61,927 nt of DNA, taken from assembly GCA_964453915.1 (NCBI GenBank), contig CAYVPW010000004.1:1-61927 (forward strand). Direction: 5' to 3'. The stretch comes from UBA1259 sp964453915. Lineage in GTDB: Bacteria; Bacillota; Clostridia; Christensenellales; Borkfalkiaceae. Numbering within the stretch: the stretch's first letter is position 1; each line of letters begins with the position of its first letter. Positions 41,058 to 50,254 of the stretch are shown in pieces. The translations under genes and the position numbers were made by a program. The notes below the pieces were generated by a model. It saw nothing but the letters and a program-made list of their open reading frames with translations. It was not told the origin of the DNA and did not search any database.

Positions 41058-43253
41058 TTAAGTTAAATTATTAGGATTTATTTCAAAAGAAACATAAACT
41101 CCCTTGTTATCGTATTTTTTTACGGTGTAATACATTGTATCTATCAGTTCTCTTTCACCGCAAACAATTCTGGTTAAAATTTGAAATCTAAACTTGCCTT
41201 GCAACCTTTTTATAGGTGCTTTCATACAACCGAAAAACCTAAACTTATCTTTGTTTTGATTGTATAATCCGCTAATTTCGGAATGGCACGCCTTCGTTGC
41301 AGACAAAGCAATTTCTTCGTCGTCACCGGAAATCAATATTCTTACAATATCGGTAAACGGCGGAAAAGCAGTTGCTTTTCTAATAGAAACTTCACGCTCG
41401 TAAAAACCCTGATAATCATATTTTATAGCCTGCATTAAAACGGGATTATCCGGAGAATACGTTTGCAAAACAACCTTTCCCTTCAAATCCGCCCTTCCGC
41501 TCCTGCCCGCCACTTGGGTTATTAACTGAAAAGTTCTTTCCCCCGCTCTGTAATCGGAAAAATGCAAACTTTGATCGGCATCTAAAATTCCCACCAACGT
41601 CACAAACGGAAAATCGTGCCCCTTTGCAATCATTTGCGTTCCAACCAAAATATCCGCCTGTTTTTCGGCAAAACTGCTTAAAATCTTAAAATGCCCTTCT
41701 TTACTTTGGGTTGTATCCCTATCCATTCTTAAAATTCTAGCCTGCGGAAAAAGTTTTTTCAATTCTAAAACAACTCTCTCCGTTCCCGTTCCACCATACC
41801 TTATGTAAGGGCTTCCACACTCTGTACAAGCGGAAATCATTTTATATTTAGCCCCGCAATAGTGGCAAAGCAAAGACTCGTCTTCTTTATGATAAGTTAG
41901 CGAAACGTCGCACGATTCGCACTTTTGAACGTGTCCGCATTCCGTGCAAACAACGGTTTTTGAATATCCCCTTTGATTTAAGAATAAAATCGCTTGGTTT
42001 CCGCAAGATAAACACTCTTCCAGCTCCGCTTTAAGCGCAGAAGAAAAAAGCGTGTTATTTCCTCGCCTTACTTCGCTTCGCATGTCCACAATTTCAACCT
42101 CTGGAAGGGGCTTTTTATTTATTCTTTCGGGAAGTTCTATCAAATTATACTCCCCGTTTTTTGCCCTCATAAAACTTTCTATAGAGGGCGTTGCACTTCC
42201 TAAAACAATCTTTGCACCGTTAAAATTTGCCCTAAACTTAGCAACCTCAAGCGTATCGTACCTAGGGCTAGATTCGCTTGAATAACTTCCGTCGTGCTCT
42301 TCGTCTATTATAATCACACCAATATTTTCTATCGGAGAAAAAACGGCGCTTCTTGCACCTATAACGATTTTTGCTTCTCCGCTTCTAATTCTCCACCACT
42401 CGTCAAACCTTTCTCCGGCAGAAAGACCACTATGTAAAATAGCCGCAGCATCACCGAATCTTCCCCTTAACTGTTTTAACATTTGCGGAGTTAAAGATAT
42501 TTCCGGAACAAGCATTATCGCGGTTTTGCCTTTTTCCAAAGCGTTTTCTATCAAACTCAGATAAACTTCGGTTTTTCCGCTACCCGTCACACCGTACAGC
42601 AAACTTATGGATTTTTCCGTGTTTTCCACACTGAAAACCGCAGATTTTTGCCTTTCCGTAAGCTCAACTTTTTTATCTTTTTTTTCTAATTCCTTATACG
42701 GCGCTCTAAAAGCCTTTTCGTTTACGGTATAAGCGTAGCCTTTTTCTATCACTTTTTTTACCGCTTGAGAACCGAATTTTTGATTCATTTCAGACAATTT
42801 ATACTTGTTTCCGTCTAAAATAAATTCCAAAAACGCTTTTTGGTTTCTTGCCGTTTTAGAAAATTCAGGAAAAGCCCCGTTTATCTCACAAGAAACGCAA
42901 ACGTAGGTGGTGTATTTTTCTTTCACCTTGCCTTTTCTCATTTCCGTAGGCAAAAAAAGCCTTAGCGCAAGTGCTTTAGTCACGTAGCATTTTTCGGCGA
43001 TATAATCGGTAAGTTTTAACGTCTCTTTAGTAAGTGCAGGCGTTTCTTCAAGCACGCAAGAAATAGGGCGAATTTTTTCTTCGGGATAAACGCTTTTATC
43101 TTTTACCCCGATAACAAAGCCCTCTATTTCTTTTTTTCCGAACGGCACTATTACACGACTACCAGCCTTTATCGTGCCATCGTCCGAAAAAGAATATTCA
43201 AAAATCTTATCGACTTCCGTGTGGTTTATATCGACGATTACGTCTGCAAACAT
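41058..43253 (-). CDS. priA: primosomal protein N' (replication restart helicase)
   Basis: PriA restarts stalled replication forks. Its 731 residues include the N-terminal 3'-DNA-binding domain (about 1-100), a winged helix, and the helicase core with Walker A LYGVTGSGKTEVYL and the DEEH box IIIDEEHDGSY. The zinc-binding insertion is CTECGHVQKCESCDVSLTYH with two further CxxC pairs, then TQMIAKGHDFPFVT and the closing helicase motif QVAGRSGR. coaBC, which separates rpoZ and priA in Bacillus, is absent here. Confidence 0.96.
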   Translation of the reverse strand: MFADVIVDINHTEVDKIFEYSFSDDGTIKAGSRVIVPFGKKEIEGFVIGVKDKSVYPEEKIRPISCVLEETPALTKETLKLTDYIAEKCYVTKALALRLFLPTEMRKGKVKEKYTTYVCVSCEINGAFPEFSKTARNQKAFLEFILDGNKYKLSEMNQKFGSQAVKKVIEKGYAYTVNEKAFRAPYKELEKKDKKVELTERQKSAVFSVENTEKSISLLYGVTGSGKTEVYLSLIENALEKGKTAIMLVPEISLTPQMLKQLRGRFGDAAAILHSGLSAGERFDEWWRIRSGEAKIVIGARSAVFSPIENIGVIIIDEEHDGSYSSESSPRYDTLEVAKFRANFNGAKIVLGSATPSIESFMRAKNGEYNLIELPERINKKPLPEVEIVDMRSEVRRGNNTLFSSALKAELEECLSCGNQAILFLNQRGYSKTVVCTECGHVQKCESCDVSLTYHKEDESLLCHYCGAKYKMISACTECGSPYIRYGGTGTERVVLELKKLFPQARILRMDRDTTQSKEGHFKILSSFAEKQADILVGTQMIAKGHDFPFVTLVGILDADQSLHFSDYRAGERTFQLITQVAGRSGRADLKGKVVLQTYSPDNPVLMQAIKYDYQGFYEREVSIRKATAFPPFTDIVRILISGDDEEIALSATKACHSEISGLYNQNKDKFRFFGCMKAPIKRLQGKFRFQILTRIVCGERELIDTMYYTVKKYDNKGVYVSFEINPNNLT

Positions 43254-43278
43254 TTTCTTTCCTTTTTAAGAAAAACAA

Positions 43279-43297
43279 GTCCACAAAAACGGTGGAC
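43279..43297 (-). terminator. hairpin downstream of rpoZ
   Basis: On the minus strand GTCCAC, a 7-base loop and GTGGAC are followed by TTGTTTTTC. It lies between rpoZ and priA and may weaken read-through into priA. Confidence 0.6.
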
Positions 43298-43308
43298 AAG
43301 TTAGGCAA

Positions 43309-43512
43309 TCAGTCTTTTACGGCGATTAACTTTCCGTCTTGAATTTCTTGCGCTGCTATCGAAAGGGGTTTAACCTTATCGAAAGCGTCGGTTTGACCGT
43401 GACTTTGCGCTTGATCCATAAGTTGCCTTGCACGCTTGCTTGCTACAACGCAAAGTTCGTATTTAGAGCCTATTTTTTCCGCTAATTCATCAATCGGTGG
43501 TTTATGTATCAT
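43309..43512 (-). CDS. rpoZ: DNA-directed RNA polymerase subunit omega
   Basis: This 67-residue subunit stabilises the beta' subunit. It has the conserved block SKYELCVVASKRARQL and a later AAQEIQDGKL. It lies between gmk and priA, the normal place, 15 bases after gmk. AGGAGA precedes the start. Confidence 0.95.
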   Translation of the reverse strand: MIHKPPIDELAEKIGSKYELCVVASKRARQLMDQAQSHGQTDAFDKVKPLSIAAQEIQDGKLIAVKD

Positions 43513-43527
43513 TTTTATTTTCTCCTA

Positions 43528-44082
43528 TTACTTGGTTTTTTCTTTTAATAATATTTCTTCTATTTTATTAACCGCTTCTTCTACACGGTCGTTTACAACC
43601 ACGTAGTCGTAAAGGTCTTCTTTTCCTAATTCGTAGTCTATTCTATCCATTCTTTGTTCTATCTTTTCGATAGACTCCGTGTTTCTTTTTACAAGCCTAT
43701 TCAATATTTCGTCTCTAGAAGGCGGAACAAGCATTATCAAAACGGCTTCCGGAAAATTCTTTTTAACGGTCAATCCCCCGTTAACGTCTATCTCAAGCAA
43801 AACGTCTTTCTCTTCTAGATTTTTCAAAACAAAATCTTTCGGCGTTCCGTAATAATTTCCAAAATGTTCCGAAAACTCTATAAATCCGCCGTCGGAAACC
43901 TTTTTTAGAAACTCTTCTTTAGAGATAAAAAAGTATTCTCTTCCGTTTTTCTCACCCTCTCTTGGCAAACGGGTAGTGCAAGATATACTGAGTGCAACAC
44001 CGTTTTTTTGGGATAAAATTTTAGCAACAGTTCCTTTCCCAACACCGGAAGGTCCTGACAAAACAAACAAAACGTTTTTCAT
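43528..44082 (-). CDS. gmk: guanylate kinase
   Basis: Gmk phosphorylates GMP and dGMP. Its 184 residues have the P-loop SGPSGVGKGT at 9-18 and the GMP-binding block CTTRLPREGEKNGREYFF. FGNYYGTP and the EIDVNGG segment follow. It starts one base after yicC; the remA gene found between them in Bacillus is missing. Confidence 0.97.
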   Translation of the reverse strand: MKNVLFVLSGPSGVGKGTVAKILSQKNGVALSISCTTRLPREGEKNGREYFFISKEEFLKKVSDGGFIEFSEHFGNYYGTPKDFVLKNLEEKDVLLEIDVNGGLTVKKNFPEAVLIMLVPPSRDEILNRLVKRNTESIEKIEQRMDRIDYELGKEDLYDYVVVNDRVEEAVNKIEEILLKEKTK

Positions 44083-44083
44083 A

Positions 44084-44953
44084 TCACTCCAAATTTTGAA
44101 CTTGTTCTCTCACTTTTTCTATCTCGTTTTTAAGAGATAACGCATACCCCGTGATTGCCAAATCGTTGGCTTTAGAGCATATTGTGTTTGTTTCTCTGTT
44201 AAATTCTTGCATCAAAAAATCTAGTTTTTTTCCGCAACCTTTAGTTTTTACTATATCGCAAAATTGATTTATATGAGAGTTTAATCTTGTCAACTCCTCG
44301 TCAATATTGCTTTTGTCAACAAAAAAAGCAACTTCGTTTAGCAGCCTTGTTTCGTCGTAATTCACGTCCGAAAGAGCGGTTTCTATTCTGGCTTTTAGCT
44401 TTACTTTATACTCTTCGCTTACAAGCGGAGCACGCTCTACTATGTTGTTTTTTAGCAACTTTATAGTTTCCATTCTAGAAAGCATATCCAAAACCAACTT
44501 TTCGCCTTCTATCTTTCGCATTTCATTTAAATTTATGCACGCAGACTTAACCGTTTCAAGTATCACGCCCTTTAAATCTTGATAATCGGGCTTTATTTCT
44601 TCAACCAAAACGTCCGGTAGTCTTAGTAAAACCGAAGAAGTTAAATCGTTTTCCACTCCAAACTCTTTACTAAGCGTTTCACCTGCCTGATAATAACCTT
44701 TTGCCTTTGCCGTATCTATATAAACGGGGGCATTTATTTCTCTTTTGTCGGAAAAAGAAACAAATAAATCTATTCTGCCGCGCAACACGTATTCCGCAAC
44801 GGTTTTTCTAATAGCATCTTCAAAAGCCAAAAATGCTCTGGGGCTTTTTACGTTAAGGTCAAAATTTCTGTTGTTTACGGTTTTAATTTCGACCAAAAGT
44901 TCCAAGCCGTTTTCACTATATAACGCTCTTCCATAGCCGGTCATACTGAACAT
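44084..44953 (-). CDS. YicC family endoribonuclease
   Basis: YicC/YloC proteins are endoribonucleases that help decay small RNAs and mRNAs. The 289-residue protein has the characteristic start MFSMTGYGRA and the VEIKTVNNRNFDLNVKSP block. It ends with the conserved LDFLMQEFNRETNTICSKA (metal site) and KNEIEKVREQVQN. It leads the gmk-rpoZ-priA run; AAGGAAGG lies 9 bases before the ATG. Confidence 0.93.
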   Translation of the reverse strand: MFSMTGYGRALYSENGLELLVEIKTVNNRNFDLNVKSPRAFLAFEDAIRKTVAEYVLRGRIDLFVSFSDKREINAPVYIDTAKAKGYYQAGETLSKEFGVENDLTSSVLLRLPDVLVEEIKPDYQDLKGVILETVKSACINLNEMRKIEGEKLVLDMLSRMETIKLLKNNIVERAPLVSEEYKVKLKARIETALSDVNYDETRLLNEVAFFVDKSNIDEELTRLNSHINQFCDIVKTKGCGKKLDFLMQEFNRETNTICSKANDLAITGYALSLKNEIEKVREQVQNLE

Positions 44954-45006
44954 TACGGTTTTCCTTCCTTTCGTTTTATCTATTTTGTCACAAATATAAT
45001 ATTATT

Positions 45007-46953
45007 TCAACTTTTTATTATATTTTTAAACTCTTCTTCGCCTATTATTTTTATATTAAGCGCCTGTGCTTTAGAAAGTTTGCTTCCCGCATTCTCTCCG
45101 GCAATAACCAAAGTAGTGTTTTTAGAAACGCTACTCATAATCTCCCCGCCCAAAGACTCTATTATCTTAAAAGCATCGTCCCTTTTAAATTCCGAAAGCG
45201 TTCCCGTAAGCACAACTTTTTCTCCGCTAAACACACCGCCGTTTTCTTTCTTTTCGTTATCTATCGGAATAATGCCTAAACTTAACAAATTTTCTATTTC
45301 TTTTTTGTTTTCAGAATTGCTAAAAAACCCAAAAACACATTCTGCGGTAATTTCACCTATATCTTTTAAGTTGACCAAGATTTCTTTTTTCGCTTCCATC
45401 AGTTTTTGCAAGCTACCGAATTCGTTTGCTAAATCCTTAGCCGTTTTTTTGCCCACGTTATCTATACCCAAAGCATAAATAAAATTAGCAAGTTCAACTT
45501 TTTTAGATTTTTCTATAGAATCAAAAAGATTGTTTGTTTTCGCTTCCTTAAATCCTTCTAAAGCGATTATTTTTTCTCTATCTAACCTATATAAATCGCT
45601 AAAATTTTCAACGCCGAATTCGTCATACAAAAGCCCTACGGTCATTTCGGAAAATCCGTCTATATTCATTCCGTTTTTACACGCAAAGTTAGCAAGTTTA
45701 GAAACAACTCTCGGTTTACAATGTTTGTTCGGGCAAAACAAATTTGCGCCGTTTTCTATAAGTTCGCTCCCGCAATACGGGCAAACCTTAGGTTTAGCTA
45801 TGTCCAAGCAATTATCGTAATACTCGGTTGTTCCAAGGATTTCAGGTATAACTTCGTTGCTTCTCCTTACCAAAACCCTTGCGTTAATTTTTACACCCTT
45901 TCTTATCACGTCTCCGTAATTGTTAAGAGTTGCCTTTTTAACCGTTGCGCCCGCTAGAACGGTAGGCTCTAAAATTCCTAAAGGCGTAAGTTTTCCCGTC
46001 CTGCCAACCTGCCATAAAACATCTTTTAAAACAGTTGTCACTTCTTCTGCTTCAAACTTATAAGCCATTGCCCAACGCGGAAATTTATCCGTATTTCCAA
46101 GTTTTTCCCTCACGGAATAGTCGTTAATTTTTATAACGGCACCGTCAGTTAAAATATCTAGTGTTTTTCTATTGATTTCAATCTCGTTTATAGCAGACAA
46201 AACGGCGTTTATATCCTTGCAAACCCTAAAATAAGGGAATACTAAAAACCCGTTGTCTTTTAAAAACTCAAAGCAATCTGTTTGAGAAAACACGGTTTGT
46301 TCGCTCATATAATTAACGTTATAAAACATTATGTCTACTCGGCGTTTTTCTGTCTCTTTCGGGTCTAAGTTTCTTATTGCTCCGGCAACTGCGTTCCTTG
46401 CGTTTTTAAGCGGTTCTTCGGCGGTTTTGTTGTATTCGTTTAGGGCAGACAATCTCATTATCGCCTCTCCCTGAACTTCTAATTTTCCTTTATATTTTAT
46501 TGTAAGCGGAAAACTTTTTACCGTCATAACTTGAGCAGTCACGTCTTCTCCGGTAATCCCGTTTCCCCTTGTAGTAGCCCTAACAAACCTCCCTTCGTCA
46601 TAAGTAAGACAAACCGTTAACCCGTCGAATTTGTATTCTACGGTATAATCAAAAACGTCTCCGTCCTTTTTTACCCTTTTATCAAAAGCAAAAAGTTCTT
46701 CTTCCGTAGTTGATTTATCAAGACTGTACAACCTGTTAATATGGTTGTGTTTTTTAAAAGCAGAAACCGGTTCGCCCCCTACCCTTTTGGTAGGAGAATC
46801 AAACAAAACCGTTCCACTTTCTTGTTCCAATTTTTTCAACTCATCGTAAAGAACGTCGTACTCTTTATCTGAAACCGTAGGGTTATCTAGAACGTAATAC
46901 TCATAAGCATAACGGTTAAGAGTTTTTACAAGTTCTTTCATTCTTTCAATCAT
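45007..46953 (-). CDS. ligA: NAD-dependent DNA ligase
   Basis: LigA seals nicks in replication and repair. Its 648 residues run in the normal order: Ia domain, adenylation domain with the AMP-accepting K108 in YKFDG, and the OB domain. The zinc finger follows (CPYCGSELIENGANLFC, CKP), then helix-hairpin-helix repeats (ALGIDNVGKKTAKDLA) and a C-terminal BRCT domain (about 570-648; GEKVVLTGTLSEFKR). Its start overlaps the pcrA stop by four bases. Confidence 0.97.
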   Translation of the reverse strand: MIERMKELVKTLNRYAYEYYVLDNPTVSDKEYDVLYDELKKLEQESGTVLFDSPTKRVGGEPVSAFKKHNHINRLYSLDKSTTEEELFAFDKRVKKDGDVFDYTVEYKFDGLTVCLTYDEGRFVRATTRGNGITGEDVTAQVMTVKSFPLTIKYKGKLEVQGEAIMRLSALNEYNKTAEEPLKNARNAVAGAIRNLDPKETEKRRVDIMFYNVNYMSEQTVFSQTDCFEFLKDNGFLVFPYFRVCKDINAVLSAINEIEINRKTLDILTDGAVIKINDYSVREKLGNTDKFPRWAMAYKFEAEEVTTVLKDVLWQVGRTGKLTPLGILEPTVLAGATVKKATLNNYGDVIRKGVKINARVLVRRSNEVIPEILGTTEYYDNCLDIAKPKVCPYCGSELIENGANLFCPNKHCKPRVVSKLANFACKNGMNIDGFSEMTVGLLYDEFGVENFSDLYRLDREKIIALEGFKEAKTNNLFDSIEKSKKVELANFIYALGIDNVGKKTAKDLANEFGSLQKLMEAKKEILVNLKDIGEITAECVFGFFSNSENKKEIENLLSLGIIPIDNEKKENGGVFSGEKVVLTGTLSEFKRDDAFKIIESLGGEIMSSVSKNTTLVIAGENAGSKLSKAQALNIKIIGEEEFKNIIKS

Positions 46954-49199
46954 AACAACTCCATTGGGGCAAATTTAGCAGATAAAGATTTAATGCCTAT
47001 CTTATTAAACGCAACGTCTACAATCACGTTTTCTCCGCTCCCCTTTACGGCTATTACCGTTCCTTCACCGAATTTTGCGTGTTTAACCTTTACTCCGGAC
47101 TTAAAGCCGGCATAATCCACGCCTTTTTGTTCTTTTGGCTTATTGTCTTTTAGCATAGTTTTAGCATACGTAGAAGAATATCCGCGAGAAACGCTCCTTT
47201 CCTCAAAAACTTCGTCTTTACCGTAAAAATCCTGCTTTTTATAAGAAAAAATATAGTCGTTTTCTTTTTTGAATGTATCGGGCGCTAAAATATCACGCCC
47301 TTCTTTCAAAAATCTAGACTGAACCATAAACTTTCTTTGCCCATACATATATCTGCTGTTTGCTCTTGTAAGGTAAAGTCTTTCTCTTGCCCTAGTGACG
47401 GCAACGTACATAAGTCGCCTTTCTTCTTCTAACTCGTCGTCGTTGTCGATACTTCTTGCAAGCGGCAATATATCTTCGTCTAAACCACCCACAAAAACGC
47501 ACTTATACTCTAAACCCTTTGCGGCGTGAATAGTTGCAACCGTCACGGCGTTATCGGCATTTATATCGTCCGTATCAGAACTCAAAGTCACGGAGTTTAG
47601 GTATTCGCTTAAATTAGAACTTTCGCCGTTTGCAACTTCGTACTGTTCTGCAGAGTTCTTCAACTCGTCTATATTCATAAGTTTATTGCCGTTTTCTTCC
47701 GTTTTATCCGCAAACTGCTCTAAAAAATCGGTAGTTTCCAAAATGTATTGCATTAGTTTTGAAACGCCGTTTTCTTTGCTGTAATCAATAAAACTCTTTA
47801 TCAAACACTTAAAGTTATACAGTTTGGTTTTTGCTGCGTTTCCTATGCTAGTTTCGTTAATCCTGTCTATGCCGTGAAAAAGCGAAAGCCCGTTTGCCGC
47901 ACAAAACTCTTTTAATTCAGATAAGGTTTTTTCTCCTATTCCCCTTCTCGGCGATGCGATAGAGCGCAAAAAAGACTCGTCGTCATAAGGGTTGTTTACA
48001 ACCTTTAAATATGCTAAAACGTCTTTTATTTCTTTTCTTTCAAAAAACCTGAAGCCGCCGAATATTTTATACGGAATACCGTATTTTGTAAATTCTTGCT
48101 CGTATGCTCTCGAAAGGGCGTTTACACGCATAAATACCGCAAAATCGCTAAATTTTAGCCTAGTATCCCTTGCGATAAGCCCTTTAATTTGCATAGCGGT
48201 AAATCCCGCCTCGTTGTTTTCGTCTGTTCCCACAAAGGTTTCTATCTTAACACCGTCGTCGTTATCCGTCCAAAGTTCTTTGGGGCGTCTTCCGGTGTTG
48301 TTCGCTATAATCTTGTTTGCCAAACTCAAAATCTTTTTAGTTGACCTGTAATTCTGTTCTAGCTTATATATTTTAGCGCCACGGTAAACGTCGTCAAAAT
48401 TAAGTATATTTTCTATTTTTGCGCCACGCCAACCGTAAATACTTTGGTCATCGTCCCCTACGGCAAATAAGTTTCCGTGATATAAAGACAGTCTTCTTGC
48501 AATGGCAAACTGAACGGAGTTTGTATCTTGAAACTCGTCTATATGTATGTATATGAATTTTTTAGAATAATAGTCGGCGACCTCTTCTTTTTCTTTAAAA
48601 AGAATATAAGTTTTATAAAGCAAATCGTCAAAATCCAAGGAGTTAGAGCGAGCAAGCAAATCTTCGTACTTTTCGTACGCAGAGCAAATCTCGTCTATAA
48701 ACCTTATATCGGAGTAAGCCTCTTTATACTCTTTAGGAGACAAACACTCGTTTTTGGCGGCGGAAATATGCCCTTTAACGACTTTTAGCAATTTATCCGC
48801 ATCAAGTCCAAGTTCTTCAAAAGTTCTTTTAAGCGCCTTGTCTTTATCCGTTTCGTCGTATATGGTAAAGTTGCGGTCATAGCCTATTTTATCTATATCT
48901 CGCCTTAAAATTTTTACACACATACTGTGAATTGTGCACGCCCACATATCGCCAACGTCGCCAACGATATCTATAAGCCTTGTCTTCATTTCGTTTGCCG
49001 CTTTGTTTGTAAAAGTAATGGCAAGAATTTCCGAGGGCGATACGTTTTTTTCTTGAATAAGATAAGCGATTCTACTTGTTAAAACTCTGGTTTTTCCGCT
49101 ACCTGCACCTGCAATTACCAAAACAGCGCCTTCGGTATCTAAAACGGGCTTTAACTGTTCGGGATTAAGTTTTTCTAGCAATTCTTTAACGTTTTCCAT
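46950..49199 (-). CDS. pcrA: ATP-dependent DNA helicase PcrA/UvrD
   Basis: PcrA is an SF1 3'-5' helicase for repair and replication-conflict removal. Its 749 residues have Walker A GAGSGKT at 31-37, the Q-motif LNPEQLKPV, and Walker B HIDEFQDTN. DDDQSIYGWRGA, the QNYRST motif and the C-terminal VTRARERLYL motif follow. The last 50 residues (VKHAKFGEGTVIAV) form the Tudor-like RNA-polymerase-binding domain. It forms a two-gene operon with ligA. Confidence 0.97.
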   Translation of the reverse strand: MENVKELLEKLNPEQLKPVLDTEGAVLVIAGAGSGKTRVLTSRIAYLIQEKNVSPSEILAITFTNKAANEMKTRLIDIVGDVGDMWACTIHSMCVKILRRDIDKIGYDRNFTIYDETDKDKALKRTFEELGLDADKLLKVVKGHISAAKNECLSPKEYKEAYSDIRFIDEICSAYEKYEDLLARSNSLDFDDLLYKTYILFKEKEEVADYYSKKFIYIHIDEFQDTNSVQFAIARRLSLYHGNLFAVGDDDQSIYGWRGAKIENILNFDDVYRGAKIYKLEQNYRSTKKILSLANKIIANNTGRRPKELWTDNDDGVKIETFVGTDENNEAGFTAMQIKGLIARDTRLKFSDFAVFMRVNALSRAYEQEFTKYGIPYKIFGGFRFFERKEIKDVLAYLKVVNNPYDDESFLRSIASPRRGIGEKTLSELKEFCAANGLSLFHGIDRINETSIGNAAKTKLYNFKCLIKSFIDYSKENGVSKLMQYILETTDFLEQFADKTEENGNKLMNIDELKNSAEQYEVANGESSNLSEYLNSVTLSSDTDDINADNAVTVATIHAAKGLEYKCVFVGGLDEDILPLARSIDNDDELEEERRLMYVAVTRARERLYLTRANSRYMYGQRKFMVQSRFLKEGRDILAPDTFKKENDYIFSYKKQDFYGKDEVFEERSVSRGYSSTYAKTMLKDNKPKEQKGVDYAGFKSGVKVKHAKFGEGTVIAVKGSGENVIVDVAFNKIGIKSLSAKFAPMELL

Positions 49200-49378
49200 T
49201 TATACACAACCGTTAGTTTATTTTTTTAATAACTTTTTTACACAAAATTAAGGCTAATAATCTTTGCGCAGAATTTAAAATTTTATAATATAAATCTTTT
49301 AAGCATTATACCACAAACGATTACTCTAATTCAAGTTGTAAAAGCACCTTATTACACAAAAAAAACTTTTTTAATCAC

Positions 49379-49407
49379 TTGCCTAATTTTTATTGCAGTG
49401 TTATAAT
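49379..49407 (+). promoter_or_regulatory. promoter placing the SDR start codon at about +1
   Basis: TTGCCT (49379-49384), a 17-bp spacer and TATAAT (49402-49407) lie so that the expected transcription start (about 49413-49414) coincides with the ATG at 49414. No ribosome binding site is present between them. The upstream gap 49200-49378 is AT-rich with no gene. Confidence 0.6.
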
Positions 49408-49413
49408 TTTTTT

Positions 49414-50253
49414 ATGAAAAAACAAAAGAGTTGGCTTTATAAAAAAACCGTAATAATCTCCGGTGCAAGCGGCGGACTAGGGTTTAACATAGCAAAAATT
49501 TTAATAGAAAAATATGATTGTACTATTTTAGGTATTGCAAGAAATAAAGAAAAAATAGAAAAAGCAATATCAACCCTAAACGGTAAAAGTAAAAACTTTA
49601 AGTGTTTTCTTTTTGACGTTTCTAAAAAAGAAAACTGGCAAAATTTTAAGATCCAACTAGAAAATTGCGGCATTTTTCCGGATATTTTAATAAACAACGC
49701 CGGTTTTATGTTGCCCTTTGATAAATTTGAAAACGTTGAAGAAAACGCTCTTGATAACATTATAAATACAAATTTTATCTCTTACGTAAACTCAACGAAA
49801 GAGCTTTTGCCTTTACTTAAAAAGTCAAAAACACCCGCCATCATTAACGTGGCTAGTTCTTCCGGATTGTGCCCCGTAGTAGGTCAAACACCGTATACGG
49901 CAACTAAATTTGCAGTAAGGGGATTTACGGAAGCGCTTATTCAAGACTACAAAAAGAAAATTTACGTTGGCGGTGTATACCCCGGTTTTATAAAAACGGA
50001 TATAATGAACGGTTTTTCTTTGTCTTCAAGGTCAAAAAAACTGATAAACGCCGTTATGATGCCCGTAGAAAAAGCGGCAAAAAAAATAGTTAAAAGAATC
50101 TCAAAACGCAAAAAATACACTTCCACGGGTTTTGACGGAAAGTTTATGTGTTTTTTTGGTAGACTTTTTCCAAAAACAACCAGTTCTTTAATTACTTTCG
50201 TGCTAAAAAAATCCAAGCTAGACTTATTTGATAATTTATTTAAGGAGAATTAA
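49414..50253 (+). CDS. short-chain dehydrogenase/reductase
   Basis: This is an NAD(P)-dependent oxidoreductase, substrate unknown. From the ATG at 49414 it has 279 residues (an upstream in-frame TTG has no support). The Rossmann loop is ISGASGGLGFNIA, NNAG is present, and the catalytic triad is intact: serine in NVASSSG and the YxxxK as YTATK. The C-terminal PGFIKTDIMNGFS is typical, and the tail beyond residue 230 is basic with a hydrophobic patch, as in 3-ketosteroid/3-ketosphinganine reductase-like SDRs. It overlaps nothing and ends one base before the pyridoxal kinase start. Confidence 0.9.
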   Translation: MKKQKSWLYKKTVIISGASGGLGFNIAKILIEKYDCTILGIARNKEKIEKAISTLNGKSKNFKCFLFDVSKKENWQNFKIQLENCGIFPDILINNAGFMLPFDKFENVEENALDNIINTNFISYVNSTKELLPLLKKSKTPAIINVASSSGLCPVVGQTPYTATKFAVRGFTEALIQDYKKKIYVGGVYPGFIKTDIMNGFSLSSRSKKLINAVMMPVEKAAKKIVKRISKRKKYTSTGFDGKFMCFFGRLFPKTTSSLITFVLKKSKLDLFDNLFKEN

Positions 50254-50254
50254 A

